From Salvelinus alpinus (lineage: Eukaryota > Chordata > Actinopteri > Salmoniformes > Salmonidae): 64,000 nt of DNA. The notes under the pieces were generated by a model. That model searched no databases, was not told where the DNA came from, and saw only the letters and a list, made by a program, of their open reading frames with translations. The translations under genes and the position numbers were made by a program. Location of the stretch: positions 93,142,190-93,206,189 of the forward strand of contig NC_092091.1 in NCBI RefSeq assembly GCF_045679555.1, written 5' to 3'. Positions 34,301-46,300 of this stretch are shown piece by piece (position 1 is the stretch's first letter; each line of letters opens with the position of its first letter).

Positions 34301-37300
34301 TCAGTGGCACTGTATTGTCCTCAAAGCGGGCAAAAAAGTTGTTTAGCCTGTCTGGGAGCAAGACATCCTGGTCTGCGACGGGGCTGGTTTTCTTTTTGTA
34401 ATCCGTGATTGACTGTAGACCCTGCCACATACCTCTTGTGTCTGAGCTGTTGAATTGCGACTCGATTTTGTCTCTGTACTGGGACTTAGCCTGTTTGATT
34501 GCCTTGCGGAGAGAATAGCTACACTGTTTGTATTCGGTCATGCTTCCGGTCACCTTGCCCTGGTTAAAAGCAGTGGTTCGCGCTTTCAGTTTCACGCGAA
34601 TGCTGCCGTCAATCCACGGTTTCTGGTTTGGGAATGTTTTAATCGTTGCTGTGGGTACGACATCGTCAATGCACTTCCTAATGAACTCGCTCACCGAATC
34701 AGCATATTCGTCAATATTGTTGTTGGACGCAATGCGGAACATATTCCAATCCGCGTGATCGAAGCAGTCTTGAAGCGTGGAATCAGATTGGTCGGACCAG
34801 CGTTGAACAGACCTGAGCGCGGGAGCTTGTTGTTTTAGTTTCTGTTTGTAGGCTGGAATCAACAAAATGGAGTCGTGGTCAGCTTTTCCGAAAGGGGGGC
34901 GGGGGAGGGCCTTATATGCGTCGCGGAAATTAGTATAACAATGATCTAGGGTTTTTCCAGCCCTGGTAGCACAATCGATATGCTGATAGAATTTAGGGAG
35001 TTTTGTTTTTAGATTAGCCTTGTTAAAATCCCCAGCTACGATGAATGCAGCCTCAGGGTGTGTGGTTTCCAGTTTACAAAGAGTCAGATAAAGTTCGTTC
35101 AGGGCCATCGATGTGTCTGCTTGGGGGGGAATATATACGGCTGTGATTATGATCGAAGAGAATTCCCTTGGTAGATAATGCGGTCGACATTTTATTGTGA
35201 GGAATTCTAGATCAGGTGAACAGAATGACTTGAGTTCCTGTGTGTTGTTATGATGATCACACCACGTCTCGTTAATCATAAGGCATACCCCCCCGCCCCT
35301 CTTCTTACCAGAAAGATGTTTGTTTCTGTCGGCGCGATGCATGAAGAAACCAGCTGGCTGCACCGACTCCGTTAGCGTCTCTTGAGTTAGCCATGTTTCC
35401 GTGAAGCAGAGCACGTTGCAATCCCTGATGTCTCTCTGGAATGCTACCCGTGCTCGGATTTCATCAACCTTATTGTCAAGAGACTGGACATTGGCGAGTA
35501 GTATGCTAGGGAGTGGAGCGCGATGTGCCCGTCTCCGAAGCCTGGCCAGGAGACCGCCTCGTTTTCCCCTTTTACGGCGTCGCACAGGGTCGCCGGCTGG
35601 GATCAGATCCATTGTATTGGGTGGAAGGCAAAACACTGGATCCGTTTCGGGAAAGTCATATTCCTGGTAGGAACGATGATGAGTTGACGTTAATCGTATA
35701 TTCAGTAGTTCCTCCCGACTGTATGTAATGAAACCTAAGATTACCTGGGGTACCGATGTAAGAAATAACACATAAAAAAACAAAATACTGCATATTTTCC
35801 AAGGAACGCGAAGCGGGGCGGCCATCTCGTTTCGGCGCCGGATGTTGAAATCTGCTTGTAAATCTATGGCAAGACTTAAATGGCTGTCTAGCCATGATCT
35901 CCAACATCTTGACAGAGCTTGAAGAATTATGAAAATAATAGTGGGCTAATATTGTACAATCCAGGTGTGTAAAGCTCTTAGAGACTTACCCAAGAAGACT
36001 CCCAGCTGTAATCGCTGCCAAAGGTGTTTCTAAGTATTGACTCGGGGGGCTGAATACTTATGGAACAACTATTTTAGCTATTGAATTTCTATCAATCTAA
36101 ATATATATATTATTTGACATTAGAGTATTTTGTGTAGATTGTTGACTAGAAATGACAATGAAATCCCTTTTAATCCCACCTTGTAACACAATAACATGTA
36201 ATGCAGATACTTTTGAAAGGCTCTGTATTTCTGTCTGAATGTTCTGTATCATTACACCCCACTGAACATGACTCATGAAGACCTTCATCACTCCACTGAA
36301 CATGACTCATGAAGACCTTCATCACCCCACTGAACATGACTCGTGAAGACCTTCATCACCCCACTGAACATGACTCATGAAGACCTTCATCACCCCACTG
36401 AACACGACTCATGAAGACATTCATCACCCCACTGAACACGACTCATGAAGACCTTCATCACCCCACTGAACACGACTCATGAAGACCTTCATCAACCCAC
36501 TGAACATGACTCATGAAGACCTTCATCACCCCACTGAACACGACTCATGAAGACCTTCATCACCCCACTGAACATGACTCATGAAGACCTTCATCAACCC
36601 ACTGAACACGACTCATGAAGACCTTCATCACTCCACTGAACATGACTCATGAAGACCTTCATCAACCCACTGAACATGACTCATGAAGACCTTCATCACC
36701 CCACTGAACATGACTCATGAAGACCTTCATCACCCCACTGAACACGACTCATGAATACCTTCATCACAACTTGAAGAGATGTTAGCTCTGTAACCTGTTT
36801 TATAAACCTCAACAAACAAACTTACATATCGGATGACAGTCGTTGCTGTACACATCTGAAAAACAAACAAGAGAAAATATCATAAAACATGTTAATAGCA
36901 TCTGTTAGAAAAGGACATTTATGATTGACATACTGTTCATGTATAGTATTTCTTACCTTTTGATACCACTGATTTCCATACTGTCCTCTCATCATCCCCG
37001 ATTAACTCCATCTCAATGTCAACCCCTGTGTTTCTCATGATCATCTTACAACAGCTTGGTGTGGTGTCTGCAGGTAACAGCTGAATCTTCTGTAGGAGGC
37101 CATATGGTGCAACGATTGAGACATCAGACAGAGAGAGAAATAGTGAAATAGAATGATATTACAGTTATTCATATACAATATGACAGATTCATGTCCTTAG
37201 ACTGATAAAACTGCACCTCTGGATTGATGGAAGTGGAGTGGGGATTCTTGAACGCAAACGAACTGTTCAGCTTTAAGGGCCCATTTGGACTTGGCAGGAG

Positions 37301-40300
37301 AAATTCTTTATATCCTTGGGACATCTGATCTTTCTCCCGTTCCCGAACAGCCTACAAAATGATCAATGTAGTAGTCAGTCAGAACAATGTAGTCTCATAA
37401 TTCACACAACATGCAGCTCACTGAGCAATCCATTTTTGTCAACAACAAATAATGTGTACACTACTGTTTTACTATCCCTATTTTACCAGGATTTTATGTT
37501 AAAGGTGTACCAGGTAAGTTGACTGAGAAGAGATTCTCTTTTACAGCAACGACCTGGGGAAGAGTTACAGGGGAGAGGAGAGGGGGAAAATGAGCCAATT
37601 GGACGCTGGGGATGATTAGGTAGCCATGATGGTTTGAGGGCCAGATTGGGAATTTAGCCAGGACACCGGGGTTAACATCCCTACTTTTACGATAAGGGCC
37701 ATGGGATCTTCAGTGACCATGGAGAGGACACCCGTTTAACGTCCCATCTGAAAGACAGCACCCTACACAGGGAAATGTCCCCTTCACTGTCCCGGGGCAT
37801 TGGGTTCTCCTCCGACCAGAGGGAAGAGTGCCGTCTACTGGCTCTTCAAATGAATGAGACAGAAATAGATTTCTCACAGAGCTGCATGTTGACTTTGTAA
37901 TCTAGAGATTTTCAACAAACTATCAGCTTTCTTTTAGTAAGTTTCAACATACTGTTGTCACTTCAATGATAGCGCCTCACCTCTTTCTGACTGGAGTTTC
38001 TGAGGAGCAGGTACAGCCTTGAAATAATTGATGACTTTTTTACTGCCATATAGAGGACCACGTCACAGTGGACATCTTTCTTACGAGACCGTGATTTCCA
38101 TATAACAGAGATAGGAGAGAACTTGGGATGGAGAATCTTAGCATGGAATCTGGTGACCTCATGCACTTCCTCTAAAGACACTCCATGTTCCTCTACATGA
38201 AGAATCTTCATCTCATTCCTCAGGGAAGGGTTGGTCCCTGAACAACACAATACAAAGGAGACAGAAAGACAAACATTGTACTATTCATCCAACTAAAACA
38301 CAAACAATATGCAGTACCAGATCACAGTAAACTCAAACTCCCAGAATAGTTAATTCATTAACTTAGGAAGTGAAACTCAGTTACATGGAAATGTCTTTCT
38401 GAATACTATTTCTATATGGTTTTACCTAAACAGACAAAGTGTGGCAGATGAACTTCCTCCAGTTCACCTAACTCCATAGTGATGTCCAGCAATGGACCAC
38501 CTTGTGTGTACTGCATGTCTTTCAGAAGTTGACTGTAGGGTTCCCAGTTCCTGAAGTGATACTTCAGAATGACATCTCTCTCACACAGCCAGCGGAGCCC
38601 AGACACTGTGCACTCATAACTCCCTTTGGGTGTCCTGTGCCTGAGAGCAACAACAAGATATAGTAGAGAGGGTCAATCGTCAAATGGAGAGGTTGGATTA
38701 GAAGACTATTCCCAACGTAATGGGGAAATACACAAGCAGGTGGAATGAAATGTTAAAAGTAGTTATTTTACCTGAACATTGTCACTCCCTGGACAGTGGA
38801 AGTCAAGGGTTCAATCTGAAGCCAGTGTGTGGAGTCCTGAACAAGGACAAGCATGTCAGTAATACATATGGGGCCTGTTTCCTGGATACAGATTGAGTCT
38901 AGTGCTGGACTAAAAAGCATGCTCAATGGAAGTTTCAATAGAAAGTTCTTTAAGGTCCAGGACTAGACTGAATCTGTGTCTGGGAAACTGGTCCATTAAC
39001 CAAAGTAACTAATCTAATGTATTTATTCAATTTTACATGGAATCCTGGTGATTTATCAAAAAAACTGTCTAATGACAAAATATGACAACAGCTAAAATCC
39101 TGCATGCCAACAAGCAGAACACAGGACTGTCTATATCCCAGTATGAATGGTTGGTCAGTACACACCTGGCTTTGAGACTGTGTTTATATTACTAAAGCAG
39201 AACACAGGACTGTCTATATCCCAGTATGAATGGTTGGTCAGTACACACCTGGCTTTGAGACTGTGCCTGACTCCTGCAGGTATGTAAAAGTAAGAATTGA
39301 CATTATGACTTACCTCAACATGGTCACAAGTCTTACAGCTCTGAGGAATCACTGAAGTCAAAAGTAGTTGTTATTTAAAATGGACAATCTCATGGAATAA
39401 TGAATTAATAACTATTAAATAGACCTCTAATAAAAATGAATATAAGTGAGGAACAGTCTCAGAATGTACACTCATTAGCATACCATAATCTGACATTAGT
39501 GTTATATTAATTAATGTTTGTGGAAGCAGGAAACAACATCGTTCTGGTCCATGTTTTGTAGATGTTGGGGGTCTGATTTCTGGTAGATCCTAGGATGAGA
39601 GCTTAAAGGTAGAGTCAGCTAAATGATGATGTACGAACAGCACCACAGATATTGCGATGAGCAAGATGCCTGACTTCTCTCTCACACAGTCACACACAGT
39701 ATCTGCCCATGTGCCAGGGTTCTCTTCACTCTCTTACAGCGTGTTAGTCACGGGATCAAAACAGCAGAGAAGTTTAGCCTTGCGCTCCAACACTCTTAGT
39801 TGTTGTAGAAATTGACCCACTATGCTGTTTACTTTGTGCATCTACGTCATATCGCTGACTCGACCTTTAAGTTTGTTTTGACCAAATAGATCGTGATTGT
39901 GTTCCTTGCCTGGGAATCAACTATAATGAACGCTTTAAAACTATTTTGATTTAAAAACAATTAAATCAAATAACGCTCACATTTCTCAGGTCCAGACTTG
40001 ATACAACTCTCTCCACCATGGTTTCTGGTGTTGGTAAAGCAGAAGGATAGACTGTGATTAAACTAAATACAACTTATTAAGGCTTTATATAGCATACATA
40101 CAGTCTTCATAAGCAGTACAAAGGATGTATTAAGGGTGACAGAACAGCTCCCTATGTAGGGTGCATTGCCTAAATGTGACATAACCCACTATGTCACCTT
40201 CCAAAAAGTCAATACTGATGGTGACATTTAACTAGGCACAGTCTAACTGTCTGTAGGTCCAACAGAACACATTAAAACACACCACTACTACTAATCTAAC

Positions 40301-43300
40301 TGTCTGTAGGTCCAACAAAACACATTAAATCACACCACTACTACTAATCTAACTGTCTGTAGGTCCAACAAAACACATTAAAACACACCACTACTACTAA
40401 TCTAACTGTCTGTAGGTCCAACAGAACACATTAAATCACACCACTACTACTAATCTAACTGTCTGTAGGTCCAACAAAACACATTAAATCACACCACTAC
40501 TACTAATCTAACTGTCTGTAGGTCCAACAAAACACATTAAAACACACCACTACTACTAATCTAACTGTCTGTAGGTCCAACAGAACACATTAAATCACAC
40601 CACTACTACTAATCTAACTGTCTGTAGGTCCAACAAAACACATTAAAACACACCACTACTACTAATCTAACTGTCTGTAGGTCCAACAGAACACATTAAA
40701 TCACACCACTACTACTAATCTAACTGTCTGTAGGTCCAACAAAACACATTAAAACACACCACTACTACTAATCTAACTGTCTGTAGGTCCAACAGAACAC
40801 ATTAAAACACACCACTACAACTAGTCTAACTGACTATAGGTCCAACAGAACACATTAAAACACACCACTACTACTAATCTAACTGTCTGTAGGTCCAACA
40901 GAACACATTAAAACACACCACTACTAATCTAATTATAGAAATTATTCCAGAGGAAACAAATGATGAAACATTGCTATGACTCACCTCTGAATGTGTTGGT
41001 CATCTATGTGACACAGGGTCACTGAGGAGGAGGAGTAAACCCCAAACACAGGATAGAGGGGTTCAGTGAATGTGGTGTGTTCTGTGTGAAGGTGTTTCAG
41101 TGTACCAGAGGAGGACACACTATAGAAGGACAAAGTACAAGCTGGCCAGTCCAGATACACTCCAACTCTTTTAGAACCAGGACCAGAGATGGATCTGCTG
41201 ACTCCAGCATGGTAAGAGATATAACCTCTTTTAGAGCAGAATAAAGAGCAGGACCATCTCTTCCTCTTCATTCCTTTGGACACCACACCAATGACAGCCT
41301 CGTCACCATCCCTCTCCACCTCCCAGTAATAATGACACCCAGATAAGCCTTCTCTGCAGAGAACTTGGTAACGACAATTAAAAAAGAATGGAGGAACTTC
41401 GGGACTATAGTCAAATCTGTCTGGATGGTTTTCATAATGCTGCTTCTCTTCCACCAATGTCACCTTCCTGTTCCCCTCAGAGAGTATCAGGTATGGGTGT
41501 GCTGTATTTGGGTCCAGGGTGAGATGACAGTCATCTGTAGACAAAAGGAGAGTTTAATCAAACCACATCTTCATATAACATGTTGTTTTGTAGGAACAGA
41601 ACAAGTATTGATTAGTTACTATTTTACTCTAGAGCTGAATATGCAGTTAATTAGGATTGAAGAGAATTACATTTCCTCGGCCCTGATTTCAGCCTGCACT
41701 CTCCACCATGATCCAAACTGTAGAAGAAACAGGTTATTGACTGACAAAGACCTATTAAAGCAGTCAACATTTAAACCATATTGTTGTGTTCTGGTGCACT
41801 ATCCAAGTTCATTACTAGAGACATACAGGTTTTCTATCCTACCTACTGCATACAGAACAGAGTACAATTCATTACTAGAGACATACAGGTATTCTATACT
41901 ACCTACTGCATACAGAACAGAGTACAATTCATTACTAGAGACAAACAGGTATTCTATTCTACCTACTGCATACAGAACAGAGTACAATTCATTACTAGAG
42001 ACAAACAGGTATTCTACCCTACCTACTGCATACAGAACGGAGTACAATTCCAACAGGATATCAGAGATGCAGAAGAAGAGTATTCATGTGGTGATGATGT
42101 ATGCTGTGATGGAGTGCTCAGCCTGCTGAGTTAACTTCCTCTTAATTCTCCCATCATGCCCTCATGTTACTGACCCTACTACACTACATATGACACAACC
42201 GCTGCTCACACTATTAGGACATCTATTCTGACTTACTTCAGCTTCATCGGTTTATATGTGGGATCCACCAGAGCAGCTGAAAGCAGTCCCCCTGCAGAGT
42301 CTCCTGGGTGATTGTAGCTCAGGTCCAGCTCTTTCAGGTGGGAGGGGTTTGACCTCAGAGCTGAAGACAGAGCAGCACCGCCCTCCTCTGTGACCAGACA
42401 GCCAGACAGCCTACAGAGAGACACACAACAGCTGTCTAGGTTGGTGTACTGGTGTCAATCATCTTGTAGGACACCAATACATTTGTCCATGACACAAACA
42501 ATGTGATAAATAAGATTTTCTGAGAATTTGTTTTACTAAGCTCAGTACTGACCTGACAAACAGCTGTACTTACCCCAGTGTGTGTAGTTTACAGTCTGGA
42601 TCCTCCAGTCCAGCAGACAACAGTGTAACTCCTGAGTCCTGCAGGTCATTGTCTCTCAGCTCCAGTTGTTTCAGTTGTGAGTTGGGTGAACTCAGGACTG
42701 AGGCCAGATCTGAACAGCAACCCTCTGTCAGACCACACTGACCTAGACTAGAGGGCAGAAGAGCACATGATTAACACATGTTTAAAACATCCACATAATA
42801 ACTCATACTGAAGATATTTAACTCACACTAGTGTCTGTATGTTGCAGAGTGGACTGGTTAGTCCAACACAGAGCAGCTCCACTCCTCTGTCTCCCAGGTC
42901 ATTGTAGCTGAGGTCCAGTTCTCTCAGGGGGGAGTTTGGTGTCTGCAGAGCTGAGGCCAGAGTCTCACAGGATTTATATGTGAGTTCACAGTGATCCAGT
43001 CTGGAGAGAGGAGATAATCTGTTAGATATACAAATCCTTCATTATAATGATACTGTAAACATCAACTCAATAACAGAACTTACAGTGCTCTCTTGCAGGT
43101 TTTCACTACCGGCAGCAACCTCTGATAACCTTCCTCTGATGTGGTGTATGTCTTCAGGTCAAACTCCTCCAGCACCTCCTCTGACATCAGTAACAGGTAG
43201 GCCAGGGCTGAACATTGGTCAGGTTTAAGCTCTGTTTCTGAAAGAGTTCCTGATCGCAGGGAGGTCTGCATGTCTTCAACTAGAGAGTTGGCACCAAGTT

Positions 43301-46300
43301 CATTCAGACAGTGGAACAAGTTGATGATCCTTTCTGGTGAGGATTCCTGGTTGATCTTGTATGAAAGGTACCTGACTGTTCTCTCAGCTGTTTCCTCATT
43401 GGTCTGTGTTGTACTTCCTACCTGTGTTAGAAGGACTCGTAACAGATTCTGATTGGACTCCAGTGAGAGACCCAGAAGGAAGCGGAGGAACAGGTCCAGG
43501 TGTCCATTCTCGCTCTTCAAGGCCTGGTCCACTGCTGTCCTGTGTAAGTCAGACAACTTGTCTGACCTCAACTTGTCTGATGTCAACTTGTCGGACGTCA
43601 ACTTGTCGGACGTCAACTTGTCGGACGTCAACTTGTCGGACGTCAACTTGTCGGACGTCAACTTGTCGGACGTCAACTTGTCGGACGTCAACTTGTCGGA
43701 CGTCAACTTGTCGGACGTCAACTTGTCAGTTGTCAACTTGTCGGATGTCAACTTGTCGGAAGTCAACTTGTCGGATGTCAACTTGTCGGAAGTCAACTTG
43801 TCGGACGTCAACTTGTCGGACGTCAACTTGTCAGTTGTCAACTTGTCGGATGTCAACTTGTCGGATGTCAACTTGTCGGATGTCAACTTGTCGGAAGTCA
43901 ACTTGTCAGTTGTCAACTTGTCGGATGTCAACTTGTCGGACGTCAACTTGTCAGTTGTCAACTTGTCAGTTGTCAACTTGTCGGATGTCAACTTGTCAGT
44001 TGTCAACTTGTCGGAAGTCAACTTGTCGGACGTCAACTTGTCGGATGTCAACTTGTCGGAAGTCAACTTGTCGGACGTCAACTTGTATGACCAGAATTTG
44101 AATCGGCTCTTTTCATAATAATCTTGACCCTTAGTGACTGCTTTGGGGGAGAACACATTTTCCTTCTTGTCCAGACATGATTCTAAAGCATGAACTGCTG
44201 CTAGAAACTCCTGAATGCTCAGATGTACAAAGCTGTAGACCTTCTCTTGGTACAGCCCAGATTCTTCTTTAAAGATCTCTGTACACAATGCTGAGTACTC
44301 TGATGCCTTTGTGACATCAAGGTCACACTCTCTCAGGTCCTCCTCATAGAAGATCAGGTTGCCCTTCTGCAGCTGTTGGAAAGCCAGCTTTGCCAGTTTC
44401 AGGATCATCTCTTTGTCTGACTGAGACAGTTCCTTTGGGTTTGTCTCTGTGGCTTTGTTGTACTTCCTGTTCTTCACAATGATTTGGATGAGCATGAAGT
44501 GTGAGTACATCTGGGTCAGAGTTTTGGGGACTTCATCATTCTCTGCCTCTTTCAGCATCATCTCAAGGACAGTGGCTGATATCCAACAGAAGACTGGTAT
44601 GTGGCACATGATGTGGAGGCTCCTTGATTTCTTCATGTGTTTGATGATATCATTGGCCAGATTCTGATCTGTGATTTTCTTCCTGAAATACTTCACCTTC
44701 TGTGGATCATTGAACCCTCGTACCTCTGTCACCTTGTCAATACACTCAGGAGGGATCTGATTGGCTGCTGCAGGCCTTGAGGTTATCCAGAGGAGAGCAG
44801 AGGGAAGCAGAGTCCCCTCGATGAGGTTTGTCAGCAGCACGTCCACTGAGGTTGGCTTCGTGACATCACAGCACTTCTCATTGTTTTTGAAGTCTAGAGG
44901 AAGTCGACACTCATCCAGACCATCAAAAATGAAAACAGTTTTGGTTTCACCATCTTCAATGCTGTCAATCTCTTTCAGCTCTGAGAAGAAGTGGGAAAGA
45001 AGTTGCATCAGACTGTATTGGACCTTTTTCAAGTTCAGATCACGGAAAGGAAGAGGAAACATGAAATGAACGTCCTGATTTGCTTTTCCCTCTGCCCAGT
45101 CAAGGATGACCTTCTGCACAGAGACTGTTTTTCCAATGCCAGCGATTCCTTTTGTCAGCACAGTTCTGATAGGTTTGTCTTGTCCAGGTAAAGGCTTGAA
45201 GATGTCATTGCATTTGATTGGTGTCTCTTGTGTGGTTTGTTTCTTGGATGCCATCTCTATCTGTCTAACCTCATGTTCATTATTGAGCCCTCCACTTCCA
45301 CCCTCTGTGATGTAGAGCTCTGTGTAGATGTCCTTGAACAGACTTTGGTTTCCATGGTGTCCAATTCCTTCAGATATGTGTTGATACTTGTGTTTCAGTT
45401 TAGCTTTAATGTCTTGTTGGACTGTCAGCAGAGTTTGACCTGTAGGAAAACAATGAGAGTTGGGACTCATAAGTTTGTTTGGTGTGTTTTATAAGGGCCT
45501 TCGTAACGTTCTTTGTAATATTGTATGAAACACAGTCTTACTTCTTCTGTCCAGAAGGTTGTGTGTGATCTTTAATGCATCCTCACTGTCCAAACTCTCC
45601 ACTTCCTTATTGTCATCTGGTAATGGTTCCTGGCCGAAAGCAGGTGGCTGATCACTCTTCATTGATAGCAGGCTGGTTGTAGGTGACTCTGCTCTGGGCT
45701 TCTGGATACTGAACAAAACAGGGAGACAGATCACCTCATCAATATCACATCAATACCTCATCTACTTCATTTTAACAACTGTATAGTGGAACTTCTAGAA
45801 GTCCTGATGTTTCTTTTAAAGCTACAGTCTGCAATTGGTAAATCCATTGTTGGCCTTTTAAATGAATGATGTAGACCTACAGTTTATGTAATGTGGAAAC
45901 ACCTTTCTCTTTAGTTTATATCTTTAAGATAACTGTATATTTTACATTTAATCTCTTACCTCTTAGAACTGGTGTCTTGAGTCATTTTAGAGGCAGTGGT
46001 CTCCTCTCTCTCCCCAGAGAGACTCGTTTTAGAGGCAGTGGTCTCCTCCTCTCTCTCCCCAGAGAGACTCATTTTAGAGGCAGTGGTCTCCTCTCTTTCC
46101 CCAGAGAGACTCATTTTAGAGGCAGTGGTCTCCTCCTCTCTCTCCCCAGAGAGACTCGTTTTAGAGGCAGTGGTCCCCTCCTCTCCATCCCCAGAGAGAC
46201 TCATTTTAGAGGCAGTGGTCTCCTCTCTTTCCCCAGAGAGACTGGTCTCCTCCTCTCTCTCCCCAGAGAGACTCGTTTTAGAGGCAGTGGTCTCCTCCTC

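Larger units (their letters stand above)
31346..36227 (+). mobile_element. Tc1-like transposon relic split by a LINE (gene B)
   Basis: Ends TA-CAGAGCCTTGCAAAAG (31346) and ttttgaaaggctctg-TA (36227). The transposase remnant reads on the + strand: [15 protein letters not shown] (about 32078-32113), [18 protein letters not shown] and WPSYSLDLN (to about 32345), the Tc1 catalytic-domain pattern with several changes. The remaining 3' part resumes at 35851 (aaatctgcttgtaaatctat). Gene A has a shorter deleted version at the matching place (11619-12321). Confidence 0.75.

Noticed and set aside
43560-44084. CRE-like sites (tgacgtc) in every pentapeptide unit
   Set aside because: The match lacks the final base of TGACGTCA in most units and follows from the codons used; regulatory meaning is unsupported.
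43406-44118. Plus-strand Cys-rich and NLSDV-repeat ORFs
   Set aside because: Shadows of the KLTSD coding array on the opposite strand.
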